In this document: piece by piece, positions 11,288 to 21,725 of the stretch
Numbering within the stretch: the first letter of the stretch is position 1
Layout: each line of letters begins with the position of its first letter
DNA from: Mesostigma viride
Lineage: Eukaryota > Streptophyta > Mesostigmatophyceae > Mesostigmatales > Mesostigmataceae
Direction: 5' to 3'
DNA: 64,000 nucleotides
Assembly: GCA_009746045.1 (NCBI GenBank)
Contig: RPFO01001993.1
Location: 1-64,000, forward strand
Notes under the pieces: generated by a model
What the model was told of the DNA's origin: nothing
What the model saw: the letters and a program-made list of their open reading frames with translations, nothing else
Databases searched by the model: none
Position numbers and translations under genes: made by a program

Positions 11288-11819
11288 CCCCCCCCCCCCA
11301 CACACACAAGCCCCAACTCCAAACATTGCACCAATGACCCACCCACCCAAACCCAACCCCAGCCCCCCTGACCCCCCAACGCCCATGCAAACGCCCATGC
11401 CCCCGCCCCCGCCCCCGCCCCCGCCCGCCCCCGCCCCGCCCCCCCCCCGCCCCCGCCCCCGCCCCCGCCCCCGCCCCCGCCCCCGCCCCCCCCCGCCCCC
11501 GCCCCCGCCCCGCCCCGCCCCCGCCCCCGCCCCGCCCCGCCCCCGCCCCCGCCCCCGCCCCCGCCCCGCCCCCGCCCCCCGCCCCCGCCCCCGCCCCCCC
11601 CCGCCCCCGCCCCGCCCCCGCCCCGCCCCCGCCCCGCCCCCGCCCCCGCCCCCGCCCCCGCCCCCCCCCGCCCGCCCCCGCCCCCGCCCGCCCCGCCCCC
11701 GCCCCCGCCCCCCGCCCCCGCCCCCGCCCCCGCCCCCGCCCCCGCCCCGCCCGCCCCCGCCCCCGCCCCCGCCCCCGCCCCCGCCCCCGCCCCGCCCCCG
11801 CCCCCGCCCCCGCCCATGC
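11288..11819. repeat. CCCCCG/CCCCG cytosine-rich array
   Basis: The stretch is nearly all C and G with period 5-6 and many length variants. The minus strand is G-rich and could form quadruplexes. Long open frames here (poly-Pro/Arg and poly-Gly/Ala) are artefacts. Confidence 0.95.
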
Positions 11820-11838
11820 CCACGCCCCTGCCCCCGCA

Positions 11839-13066
11839 CCCGCCCATTCTCACCCACGCCCACGCCCACGCCCACGCCCATGCCCACGCCCACGCCCACG
11901 CCCACGCCCACGCCCACGCCCACGCCCACGCCCACGCCCACGCCCACGCCCACGCCCACGCCCACGCCCACGCCCACGCCCACGCCCACGCCCACGCCCA
12001 CGCCCACGCCCACGCCCACGCCCACGCCCACGCCCACGCCCACGCCCACGCCCACGCCCACGCCCACGCCCACGCCCACGCCCACGCCCACGCCCGCGGC
12101 TACGCCCACCCTAGCCTCACCCCTACTCCAAGCCACAAATATACCCAAAGCCACAGCCAGAAGTGGAGCGCAGCTGCAACAATAGCAGACGTAGCTGAGA
12201 CACACACCTACCCACGCCCACGCCCACGCCCACGCCCACACCCACGCCCACGCCCACGCCCACGCCCACGCCCACGCCCACGCCCACGCCCACGCCCACG
12301 CCCACGCCCACGCCCACGCCCACGCCCACGCCCACGCCCACGCCCACGCCCACGCCCACGCCCACGCCCACGCCCACGCCCACGCCCACGCCCACACCCA
12401 CGCCCACGCCCAAGCCCACGCCCACGCCCACGCCCACGCCCACGCCCACGCCCACGCCCACGCCCACGCCCACGCCCACGCCCACGCCCACGCCCACGCC
12501 CACGCCCACGCCCACGCCCACGCCCACGCCCACGCCCACGCCCACGCCCACGCCCACGCCCACGCCCACGCCCACGCCCACGCCCACGCCCACGCCCACG
12601 CCCACGCCCACGCCCACGCCCACACCCACGCCCACGCCCACGCCCACGCCCACGCCCACGCCCACGCCCACGCCCACGCCCACGCCCACGCCCACGCCCA
12701 CGCCCACGCCCACGCCCACGCCCACGCCCACGCCCATGCCCACGCCTACACCCACGCCCACGCCCACGCCCACGCCCACGCCCACGCCCACGCCCACGCC
12801 CACGCCCACGCCCACGCCCACGCCCACGCCCAAGCCCACACCCACGCCCACGCCCACGCCCACGCCCACACCCACGCCCACGCCCACGCCCACGCCCACG
12901 CCCGCGCCCATGCCCACGCTCACGCCTACGCCCGCGCCCACGCCCGCGCCTGCGCCCACCCTAGCCTCACCCCTACTCCAAGCCACAAATGCACCGTAAG
13001 CCACAGCCAGAAGTACAGCACAGCAGCGACAATTGCAGACTTAGCCCAGACACACACCTACCCACG
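11839..13066. repeat. Higher-order CGCCCA hexanucleotide array with duplicated spacer
   Basis: CGCCCA arrays at 11839-12097 and 12209-12954 are each followed by a related spacer of about 115 bp (12098-12208 and 12952-13066). The spacers share CACCCTAGCCTCACCCCTAC, CAAGCCACAAAT and ACACACACCTACCCACG. So the unit [array + spacer] is itself duplicated. No real protein is supported. Confidence 0.9.
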
Positions 13067-13228
13067 TCAATGCCCCTGCCCAGAGACTCGCGGCCTCATC
13101 CCACCCCCCTGCACGAACAGTTCCCAAACAAAAGAAAAGGCAAACAAAAGGAACAAGAGTAGCAAGCTGCATTGCGAGCACATATGCCAGTTCTGGCGCA
13201 CATGCCAGGCCAAAAGCAACTCATGATT

Positions 13229-13460
13229 GCCCCTGCCCCTGCCCCTGCCCCTGCCCCTGCCCCTGCCCCTGCCCCTGCCCCTGCCCCTGCCCCTGCCCCT
13301 GCCCCTGCCCCTGCCCCTGCCCCTGCCCCTGCCCCTGCCCCTGCCCCTGCCCCTGCCCCTGCCCCTGCCCCTGCCCCTGCCCCTGCCCCTGCCCCTGCCC
13401 CTGCCCCTGCCCCTGCCCCTGCCCCTGCCCCTGCCCATGCCCCTGCTCCTGCCCCTGCCA
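13229..13460. repeat. CCCCTG hexanucleotide array
   Basis: The hexamer CCCCTG is repeated almost without interruption for about 38 units. It gives open frames in several phases on both strands, none credible. Confidence 0.95.
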
Positions 13461-14545
13461 TCACCATTCTAACCACCACACAATACAAAAAGCAAGAAGA
13501 AATCATAATAAACAAGCACAAAGTTGACTGCACATGCGACTGTACCAGTAGGCACGTAGCAAATTTTAGCTGCAGCTTCAATTTCAACTTCATTGCAATT
13601 GCAAGTGTGACTGCATGTGTAATTGCACTACCAATGCCTAATGCCCACTGCATGTGCCCAGTGCGAATGCAATTCAAAAGCAACATGCAATCGCAATTAC
13701 AGCTGAAGCCGGCTATTAACATAGACATTTAAAGCAGTTGTTAACTGCAGAGACCCAATGAAAATGCAAATGCAATGAAAAAGCAACAGAAGTTGAAGCC
13801 ACTGCCACTCTACCTGCCGACAGTAACACCACCGCCAGCACCCACTCATATCCCAACGACAAGAATTGCCCAAAGCCAAGAATTACCCAAAGCCAGACAT
13901 ACATTGGGACGCATAAGCAAACGGCAACGCAAGCGCACATGCAAATGTATACGCAAAGGCGAACGCAAACGCAAACGCAAACGCAAAAGCTCATGGCAAA
14001 TACGAGGGCCGAAAACAATCCAACTTCATCTAAATGTCCGAAATCCTCACGACGTTTCGATGCGCGCTTGAATGTCGAAGGCCTGCGCCGATTATCGATC
14101 ATAAGTCGAATGTGTAATTGTCGGCTTATGAGAACTGCTTTGCGACAGTATCACGTCAGGCCGTTCCTGTGCAGCCATTTTCCCTGTGCAGCGGGTGGAC
14201 AACGTTCACTTTCCGCATTATTCATGGCTATCGAAGTTAATTCTTACCGACCCCGGCTGCCATGGCCACTGGCCACGCATATCAAGTTCAGGTATTCCCG
14301 ACCTGTAGCGCAGCAGATTTCTGTCGGAAGGCATCCTAAGCATCGTGATAAAAGAAATCCGAACAATAGACATTCATGCTGCATCTAAGGACATTATGGC
14401 ATTTGTATATACTGCAAGTACATGTATCGACATTGCCGTGATTGCTAACCCCGACTCACCATGAACAGGAACTTTCCCTCTGCCTCCATGAAATGTACTT
14501 CGTGAAATGTACTGTAATACATATGATGTACTACGATGATAATCA
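13461..14545. other. No gene recognised; short AACGCA array
   Basis: A small array of ACGCAA hexamers lies around 13926-13990. The rest holds only short unmatched frames. Confidence 0.45.
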
Positions 14546-15156
14546 TCCCAGCAAAGCCATAGCACACCTTCCGTTTCGACCGCCATGTCGGCCACTAGTC
14601 CGGATAGCTCAATGTGCACCTGACCTTGACACTAATCGCACAAACAGCCACAATTTTGCAAGCAAGAAGACATGGCTACCTCGGCATTTCATGAAATGTA
14701 CTTCGTGAAATGCATTTCGTGAAATGTACTAAGGAACGTGATTGGCCGGCGTTCGCTCGCCAAATCTCGCAAAATGTACTAAGGCACGTGATTGGTCCCG
14801 CAAAATGTACTAAGGAACGTGATTGGCCGGCGAAGATTCTGTTTGCTGCAATTAAAATTCCCTACAGAATCTTCGCCAATCACGTTCCTTAGTACATTTT
14901 GCGGGACCAATCACGTGCCTTAGTACATTTTGCGAGATTTGGCGAGCGAACGCCGGCCAATCACGTTCCTTAGTACATTTCACGAAATGCATTTCACGAA
15001 GTACATTTCATGAAATGCCGAGGTAGCCATGTCTTCTTGCTTGCAAAATTGTGGCTGTTTGTGCGATTAGTGTCAAGGTCAGGTGCACATTGAGCTATCC
15101 GGACTAGTGGCCGACATGGCGGTCGAAACGGAAGGTGTGCTATGGCTTTGCTGGGA
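14546..15156. repeat. Large near-perfect palindrome (297- and 293-bp arms, 21-bp centre)
   Basis: The left arm 14546-14842 and right arm 14864-15156 are reverse complements. The only difference I found is a 4-bp indel (CCGG) near the centre, at about 14827-14831. The spacer is 14843-14863. Each arm carries three tandem units of roughly TGTACTAAGGAACGTGATTGG, giving CCAAT boxes and one CACGTG G-box per arm. The right arm also contains the start of the open frame at 15083. Arms this similar imply a recent inverted duplication or a fold-back element. Confidence 0.93.
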
Positions 15157-15745
15157 CATAATCGTGGCTATCTGCTTCCTGGCTTTCGCTATCATGGTGA
15201 TGGGACACCATGGGAAGCGCAAGTTCGCAGCCATAGTGCTAAGCGGCAGCACCCATGCCGGCAGCCTAGTGACCGACGAGACGTTCGACTGTAAGTGCGG
15301 CCACGAGTGCATGAAGCCCATTAGAATATCACATCTCCAGGCATTGCGAAGCGCCTGGTTTTCGCCCGGGCGGAAGCAAGAGGACAGGAAGGCGGCGATA
15401 AAGCAGCAGCTGCACCAGGGGGGGTACGACGCCATAACCACGATGTCGTCATCTACTCGTCACAAGTTCGTTCATGGCGCTGGTTTTCGGTTCGTTCTCG
15501 ACGGGGGAGTCAAGGATATGAACATAGGGTTTGTGACCCCTTTTCACTTTCGCGTTTCACTTTCGAGGCGGCCTTCAGGCACTGCCTGAAAATTAGCAAC
15601 CACGTTTGGAACTCTTCGGACCACCTGTGAAACTAATCACATTTGATGATGTGCTGGCGGGCCTGGGCATCGCATTTGAGCATTACTTCGAGCAGGGCTC
15701 AACAAGCTCGATTCGCCAACTCAACCCGAAGAAGCCCTAAGCTGC
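15083..15745 (+). pseudogene. Broken transposase-like ORF (Cys-rich N-terminal segment)
   Basis: An open frame of 168 codons (15083-15589) starts inside the right palindrome arm. It has a hydrophobic stretch (about residues 21-41), then CKCGHEC and a helical R..W......ED segment, then a basic/Gly segment. This order resembles the N-terminal Cys domain of several protist transposases (from memory, low certainty). Coding character continues in other frames: TFEAAFRHCLKISNHVW around 15550-15610 and FDDVLAGLGIAFEHYF around 15640-15690, ending at TAA near 15738. That suggests frameshifts or an unrecognised intron. It could instead be a spliced host gene. Confidence 0.4.
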
Positions 15746-16061
15746 GGTAAGACATATATTTGTGTGGATGGCTCTTGATATCATGCTGAATTTCTAGTCT
15801 TCTCTAGGTGGACAGTTCATGTGCAGCCATACAGGTCATCCATGTGTGTTTTAACCATGTTGCATGTGCCACAGATATTATGAGCAGTATTTACTAAGTG
15901 TGCTGGAGTCGTTGTTGCATGCTTGTTGTATTTCACAGTTCACGCCTGCATGAACGCATCGTTGATACTAATGATTATTCATATTGCATGACTGTTCTAT
16001 TGGGGACGCCGCGCTTGATGTCACAACGTGGCCGAAAGGGTGCATCCACCGCTGACGGCCG

Positions 16062-17777
16062 GTGGGTGAAATCGATGGACGCATTTCCGAAGAAGCCAGC
16101 CGCGGGCCACACCCATGGCGCGGGCGGGGCGCGGGCGGGGGCGGGGGCGGGGGAGAAGGCGCGGGTGCGGGCGCGGGCGCCACCCAAGACGCGGGCGCGG
16201 GCGCGGGCCCGGGCGGGGGCGGGGGCGGGGGCGCAGGCGCCGGCGCGGGTGCGGGCGCGGGCGCCACCCAAGGCGCGCGCGCGGGCGCGGGCGGGGGTGG
16301 GGGCGCAGGCGCCGGCGCGGGTGCGGGCGCGGGCGCCACCGCCGACTTGGATGATGAGCCAGCAACCGAAGCCGAGAGGGAGAGGCACCGCTCTTCGAAG
16401 GTGTTCGATCTCGAAGTGTTTTGGGGCCCGGATATGACCGTGTATGTCCGCTGGCGCCTAGCCGCATCGGAGACGTTGGTAAATGCACCGGTGAACAAGT
16501 GGCAGCCCACAGGGCCTAATGGCGAGGCTTGTGACGGGGTCACGCCCATTGGGTACACCCCGCAGGGAGATCCTGTCTATGGGTGCCTCCTCATAGAGCG
16601 TGGCAAGGCCCCCAAAGGAAGTCCTGGTCTAGTGCCGCTTTTTGAATGGGACGAGGGCGGTGCCAGGAGATGTACCTGCGCTAGCCTTCACAGCCTTTTT
16701 CCTGACATCGTCGCCGCTGAGAAGCAGCAGTTGCTGGACGGATGGATTGAGCAGGTGCCAAAGTCCGTGGAGGATGTGCGTGCCAACAACGAGAATCTGT
16801 TCGACATCATGGAGCAAAAGCTCAAAGAGAAGCGTGAACTGCAAGCGAACAAGGCGGTACCCTTACCGCTGCGATCTGCAGGCGACCAGTCGGTTGCGCG
16901 GGCAACACGAGCACTGAGGCTGCCCATAAAACAAGTAATCTCACACGTCGCTTGCCCTGCCCGCGAGATTCAAGCGCAGATCAACCGCGCATGTGCGCCC
17001 GCTGCGCGAGGGAGCACATCAACGGCAACGCCCGCTTTGCGCACACTGATTTCCGGCAGGCACACCTTCAAGGTGAATGGAAGCCTCATACGACGCAGCG
17101 ACCTACTCGTTGTTAAGCGGCCAGCCGTCACCTGCGGGCAGGGAATGCCGTGGGCACCACACATGCTGGTGAAGGTCCTTGATCTGGAAGGCGATCGCAC
17201 GGAGCGTGACAGCATTGTCGCCTCTCCTTACTACGCACCGTCGTGGACGGGCCAGTTTTCTAGAGTGACATTAGGTGGCGGCAGCGCAGGGATGACGGTC
17301 CCCATTTCTGATGTACACCTGCAGCACTGGACAGTGGGCGGTACGGCAGAGGTGCACCAGCCTGAGCTGATCAGTACCGGCAAACTGTCAGCTGCCACGG
17401 TGGCGGCGTTGAAAGAGCACCCGCAGATTGACTTTGAGCATTACAAGACTGCCACCGCCGCCAGGGCAGCAGCAAAGGATGACTGCAATGCCTACTTTGC
17501 CGAGCATGGAGCACGTGCGCTTATCGGGATGCGCCTGTGTGCCCTGTTTCCGGGGATAGCGAGGAAGAGGGAGCGCTTCCATGGCTGGGTCACTAAGGTT
17601 CAGGAAAGGGGAGGTCACCTGCTCATCAAGGCGATGTGGGCTGATGGGCAGTATGAGGACTATCATGCCCTGGCGGAGGTGACGCAGTTCGTGTGCGGCT
17701 GCCCACACCCAGTCGAGGCATTTGGCCGCGCTCGCTTCTTTCCACAGGAGCTAGGCTGGCACCGTGAACGCAGGTGA
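16062..17777 (+). CDS. Unrecognised 571-codon ORF, Gly/Ala-rich N-terminus, possible Tudor-like C-terminus
   Basis: A single open frame of 1,716 bp ends at TGA 17775-17777. The N-terminal 90 codons are a GGGGCG-type repeat (Gly/Ala), followed by a complex, well-mixed sequence up to the stop, which argues for real coding. The open frame begins at GTG; the first in-frame ATG is only at about 16434, so an upstream exon probably supplies the start. Residues about 488-545 (IGMRLCALFPG...GWVTKV...MWADGQYEDY) follow the pattern of Tudor/Agenet-like chromatin-reader folds (G.R....F..G...V......Y.DG..E). This is a weak match made by eye. It lies just downstream of the palindrome and transposase-like fragment, so it may be cargo or a second gene of the same mobile element. 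No function is assigned. Confidence 0.55.
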   Translation: MGEIDGRISEEASRGPHPWRGRGAGGGGGGGEGAGAGAGATQDAGAGAGPGGGGGGGAGAGAGAGAGATQGARAGAGGGGGAGAGAGAGAGATADLDDEPATEAERERHRSSKVFDLEVFWGPDMTVYVRWRLAASETLVNAPVNKWQPTGPNGEACDGVTPIGYTPQGDPVYGCLLIERGKAPKGSPGLVPLFEWDEGGARRCTCASLHSLFPDIVAAEKQQLLDGWIEQVPKSVEDVRANNENLFDIMEQKLKEKRELQANKAVPLPLRSAGDQSVARATRALRLPIKQVISHVACPAREIQAQINRACAPAARGSTSTATPALRTLISGRHTFKVNGSLIRRSDLLVVKRPAVTCGQGMPWAPHMLVKVLDLEGDRTERDSIVASPYYAPSWTGQFSRVTLGGGSAGMTVPISDVHLQHWTVGGTAEVHQPELISTGKLSAATVAALKEHPQIDFEHYKTATAARAAAKDDCNAYFAEHGARALIGMRLCALFPGIARKRERFHGWVTKVQERGGHLLIKAMWADGQYEDYHALAEVTQFVCGCPHPVEAFGRARFFPQELGWHRERR

Positions 17778-17824
17778 TGGCACCCACATAGACGATGCCG
17801 TCCCTGCTGTGCACAGTGACAGTG

Positions 17825-17990
17825 AAGGCGGGGAGGAGGAGGAAGAGGGAGAGAAGAGGGGGAGAAGAGGGGGAGGAGGAGGGGGAGGAGGAGGGAGAGG
17901 GGGAGGGAGAGGGGAGGGAGAATGGGAGGGGGAGGGGGAGGAGGAAGAGGGAGAGGGAGAGGGAGAGGAGGATGCGGAATGGGAGCCGGG
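17825..17990. repeat. GA-rich (GGGAGA/GGAGGA) tract
   Basis: A polypurine tract with irregular GGA/GAGGG repeats lies directly downstream of the 571-codon ORF, probably in its 3' UTR. Confidence 0.9.
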
Positions 17991-18419
17991 GATGACTGGT
18001 AGATGAGACGGTGCCATCTACCGGCGCATGGAATGAAGTGGTAGACAAGTTTACTCATGGTTGTCGGCAAGTAGAGCATGCACGCCTGGCCTAGTGAATT
18101 TAAATCAATGAGTTGAGTTTGGAGAGGCTGCATTTTGCTTGGATGAAGAATGTGTTAGCATGGCCAAACTTTTATGGCTTGTAGCCAAATCCTCTTGGGG
18201 TATGTGCACAGTGTACTAGCGGTGTGCAATTGCGAGGATTCCTGTCTTGTAGCGATGTGGCCTCTCACCCTGCAGCCTGGTAGATGTGTTGGCATGCAGC
18301 CACCCATCATTGGTCATCCGATCTGGTGTGATTTGCATTTGCACACCTTGTATTAAGGCCATGATATGATGATGTCTTGTTATTTTTAATGTGTATATGC
18401 GAAAAGAGGCATAATATGC
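17991..18419. other. No gene recognised
   Basis: AT-richer flank with no supported frame or RNA gene. Confidence 0.4.
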
Positions 18420-19205
18420 TTGTATATAGTGCTAGCAAATGTCACTACCTTTACCTATGCCTGACCTTACAAGTTGAGGATGGTCTAATGTAGTGGCAAA
18501 CAGGTTATTTACAACAATTCACAGTTTTCTGACATAGTTTGAGGCAACTATACTTACCAAAATGCTTGAAAAAGGCAAAAATTGCACCATTTATGCTAGC
18601 AAACGTCACTATTTTGAGATCAAACTGGGCCCAAACTTGGCCCATGGTCTAATCTAGTGGTGTTTAGGTTGCTTCCAACATTTCATAGCTTTCTGACATA
18701 GTTTGATATTGTTTAGTAGTAGCTTACACTGAGCAAAATGCTTGAAAATGGCAAAAAATGCACCATTTATGCTAGCAAACGTCACTATTTTGACGTCAGA
18801 CTGAGCCCAAACTTGGCCCATGGTCTAATCTAGTGGTGTTTAGGTTGCTTCCAATATTTCATAGCTTTATGACGTAGTTTGATATTGTTTAGTAGCTTAC
18901 ACTGAGCAAAATGCTTGAAAATGGCAAAAAAATGCAGTATTTATGCTAGCAAACGTCACTATTTTGAGTTCAGATTGACCCCAAACTTTGTGCATGGTCT
19001 ATTCTAGTGGTAATTAGGTTGCTTGCAAATATCCATGATGGTTTGACGTGACTTAGTACTGTTTCCTATTTATTACTATTTAATTTAACAAAAAATGACA
19101 AAAATGTACCTTTATTGCTAGCAAATGTCACCAAGATGACGTCCGATCAATACCAAACTTTGTACGAGGTCTATTTTGGTTGCAAACGTCATGCATGACA
19201 ATTTT
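18420..19205. repeat. About 172-bp tandem repeat, five diverging units
   Basis: GCTAGCAAAYGTCAC recurs at 18431, 18595, 18771, 18945 and 19117, giving spacings of 164, 176, 174 and 172 bp. Between them each unit carries CATGGTCTAATCTAGTGGTG, a T-rich segment and AATGCTTGAAAATGGCAAAAA. The central units are most alike. It is noncoding and satellite-like. Confidence 0.9.
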
Positions 19206-19264
19206 CAGCATAAAAAGACAAACTTCGGTACGAAGTACATTTTGCGTGCTGGAGTACATTCTTA

Positions 19265-19565
19265 ATGGCTGGTAGGGCAATGGCTCTCATTGGTGAGGTC
19301 AAGCTGGAGGCCATCCAACTTTCCCGAGCTCGCAGGGCAAGGCTGGACCGCTCCCGCTGCTCTTCACCTTTGACTCCATGCAGGGGACAAGCTGCTGTTT
19401 CCCAAGCGTTGCAAGCGGCTCGTAGGAGGCCTACACGCTGGACGCATCAACAACGAAGACGGGAGCTCTGTCCGACCTAGCTACCTACAGCTCCGGCAGG
19501 CAGCAGGGATCACAAGCCAGTTTACTGGAGGGGGGCGGCCATCTATACGTCAATATGCGCTGGTT
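19265..19565 (+). pseudogene. ORF1-like retroelement 3' fragment
   Basis: In mixed frames it reads LIGEVKLEAIQLSRARR..., QQRRREL and a GADIYV-like end, matching the C-terminal half of the ORF1-like protein at 19992-20606. It is frameshifted. It ends at a junction with an oppositely oriented element tail at about 19566. Confidence 0.7.
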
Positions 19566-21226
19566 GAATTGTAACATAACTCCGTTGGGAGTATATGTAG
19601 CACATAGCCCAGAGAAGGGGCATATGGCCTATCATACATTCTAAGCTACTTCCTGCAAGGGTGGGAATGTAAACAACACTTGCTCTAGGTGCACCAGGGG
19701 CACCTGCACCCTCATGATCTTCACACTATGCCCAGCTAAGGGGGAGTGTGTCATGTGGGGGAAGATCAACATGGCTATACAAGAGCTAGGGCATGGCTTC
19801 TCAGCAGGGAGTGACCCCCTGCATGGGCACGGCATAATTAAATAAAGCTAGGTATCATCTGGAGGGTGGCTCATCATAGGCACACATGTACATGACTAAA
19901 AATGCTAGGCATCAGCTGGTATAGTTAGTGCCTGTAGTAGGCGGGCATGTACAAGGCCACTGTCTATCTATTCTACTGCTGCTGTATTCCCCTAGGCTGG
20001 GGCTGCCGGAGTCGCTGGGGCCGCGGTGGTTGAGGGGGTCGCGTGCCAGGGCTTGTGGCCAACGTAGATGTCCGCCCCCTTCCAGTACACCGGCTGGCCC
20101 GCCTTGGTCTGCCGGAGCTGGAGGTAGGTCGGCCATAGCTCCCGTCGCCGTTGTTGCTGCGCCAGGGTCAAGTCGTCGTCCACGGTGAAGGGAGTGTTCT
20201 CGAGCCGCTTGCGGCGTCTGAGGAACGAAACCTTGTCCGCTGGGCTCTTAAAGATGAGAAGAAGCGGAGGCGCCCCTGCCTTACCCCGCGCGCGGGGGAG
20301 GCGGTGGGCGGTCAGCTTAATCTCACCAAGGAGGCCCATGCGTGCAAGGATTTTGCTCTCAAACGCACGTGCAAGCTTCTCGGAATTCTCACCTTCCACC
20401 AGGTCGAAGTTCTTGAGGATGGCGTTGAGGCTGCGCTTGGAGAGCTCGGCCTCCTCGCCGAGGTCAAGCGTCTGCCGCTGGAGCTGGGCTGCGACGGCGG
20501 AGGTGGTGGAGGTGGTATGTTGCTTAAGCATGTCCGCCCAGGTGGTGATGGGAGGAGCATCGCCGGCCAGGCCAGCCGGGGCTGGCTTGGCGGCAATGTC
20601 CTTCACCGCCTGGGCGGTGAGGCCTGCGGTGTTCTGCAGAACCTCGATAGCGATGGCGTTGTCCTTAAGACGCTGGTCGATGTCACGGAGCTGCCCGCGG
20701 TGATGGCGTCGGAGGTGGAGGTGGTGGCGGTGGAGGAGGCGAGGAGGGTGGAGGTGGCGGTGGAGATGGTGGAGGTGGCGGTGGAAAGGAGGGGAAGCTC
20801 GGCAGTCAGCGTGCCGCCGATGGCCGCCACATCTGCAGCAATGGGGTCCACGTGCTCCTCGAGGGCCTCCTTAAGGAGTGAGCGGATGGAGGATTCGGTT
20901 AAGGTGGTGGTGAGAGGCTTGGGGGGCCAAAGCTCCCCGATGGAGCGTCCAAGGAGGGAAAAGAGAGCGACATGCTGGAGGTAGGGGCGGTGGAGGCTGG
21001 GAATGGTGTCGAAACAGGAGATACGAATCCAGCGAGGGTCAAAGAGGCGACCTTGGTTGAAGAGCTGCTTGCATAGTGCAAGAAGCGAGGCGTGCGTTCC
21101 CTGAAACACGCAGACCAGGATGCGTTCCGTGGTAAGCGTGTCAAGGAAGCCGGGCTGGCTGGCTTCGGCGACAAATGCGCTGGTTGTCTCCTTGATATCT
21201 AGTAATGCAATGCTCACACATGTCAA
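19566..21226 (-). mobile_element. Retroelement copy: ORF1-like gene plus 3' tail
   Basis: Read on the minus strand this is the ORF1-like gene (21226 to 19992) followed by about 420 bp of 3' untranslated sequence ending at the hairpin ACTCCCAACGGAGT and TTATGTTACAATT. The tail recurs at 9000-9625, 61378-62035 and 63491-63760. No reverse transcriptase is present in this copy. Either the family has a separate autonomous partner or the copy is internally deleted. Confidence 0.75.
19992..21226 (-). pseudogene. ORF1-like nucleic-acid-binding protein of a non-LTR-type element, frameshifted
   Basis: Two overlapping frames form one protein. 21226 to about 20700 encodes an N-terminal half with a long Ser/Thr/Ala linker. 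From about 20705 to 19992 the frame is shifted by one base at GCGGGCAGCTCC (RDIDQRLKDNAIAIE... onward). The C-terminal half has a helical segment (ENSEKLARAF), then a compact region with LLLIFKSPADKVSFLRRR, TVDDDLTLAQQQRRREL and WKGADIYVG. That is the usual layout of the RNA-binding C-terminal domain of LINE ORF1 proteins (family pattern, from memory). The frameshift makes this copy probably inactive, unless frameshifting or splicing joins the halves. Confidence 0.6.
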
Positions 21227-21374
21227 ATTGCACTCACGTCAGGGGATGCCGGATCGATCGTTTCGACGGGTCCAATTGTGCGCACCCTGCATGGCATGCT
21301 TGATCGAGGCATGAGGGAAGGGGGGGGGGGTCTCAGCCGCCCTAGCTGCCCGCTGTGCATGCACGCTCAGGCGC

Positions 21375-21440
21375 ACTCTGGTGCTCCGTGACTCCAGGTC
21401 TTAATGTTCGGGAGCACGTGTTAGTTAAGATTAATTATAA
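21375..21440 (-). repeat. Short interspersed segment shared with 45520-45570
   Basis: CGCACTCTGGTGCTCCGTGACTCC is the inverse of GGAGTCACGGAGCATCAGAGTGC at 45538-45560. Both are next to TTAATTAA-rich sequence. It is a fragment of an unidentified repeat. Confidence 0.6.
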
Positions 21441-21569
21441 TTAATCCATACAGATTAATCTATATACGTCTCGAGACCACAAGCCATGGCAGGCAAAAAC
21501 ACGCCACCCCAGCAACCCGACAGCCTAGGGGAAATATATACAGTAGCTCACGACTCTTGTTGAACTCTT

Positions 21570-21725
21570 GCAGCGTTTATTGGTCAAAGACTATGACCGA
21601 GACATTATGCTCCGTCAAGTCCGATGTTTTTTGCAACGTCACCCACATCTGTTCGGTGCTGCCCCTTGGCACAAGCTCTACAAACAGGTCGTGGACCGGC
21701 TGGATCGCATAGTATCTCCGCACCA
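21570..21725 (-). repeat. Segment shared with 10248-10380 (inverse)
   Basis: The 21570-21725 sequence is the inverse of 10248-10380. On the plus strand the frame from 21568 is open for 81 codons (KDYDRDIMLRQVRCFLQRHP...). I do not recognise it, but the copy number suggests a mobile-element gene remnant. Confidence 0.7.

Noticed and set aside
11209-13438. Long open frames of Pro/Arg/Gly/Ala/Trp repeats on both strands
   Set aside because: They are translations of GC hexamer arrays, open in several frames at once, with no complex sequence attached.
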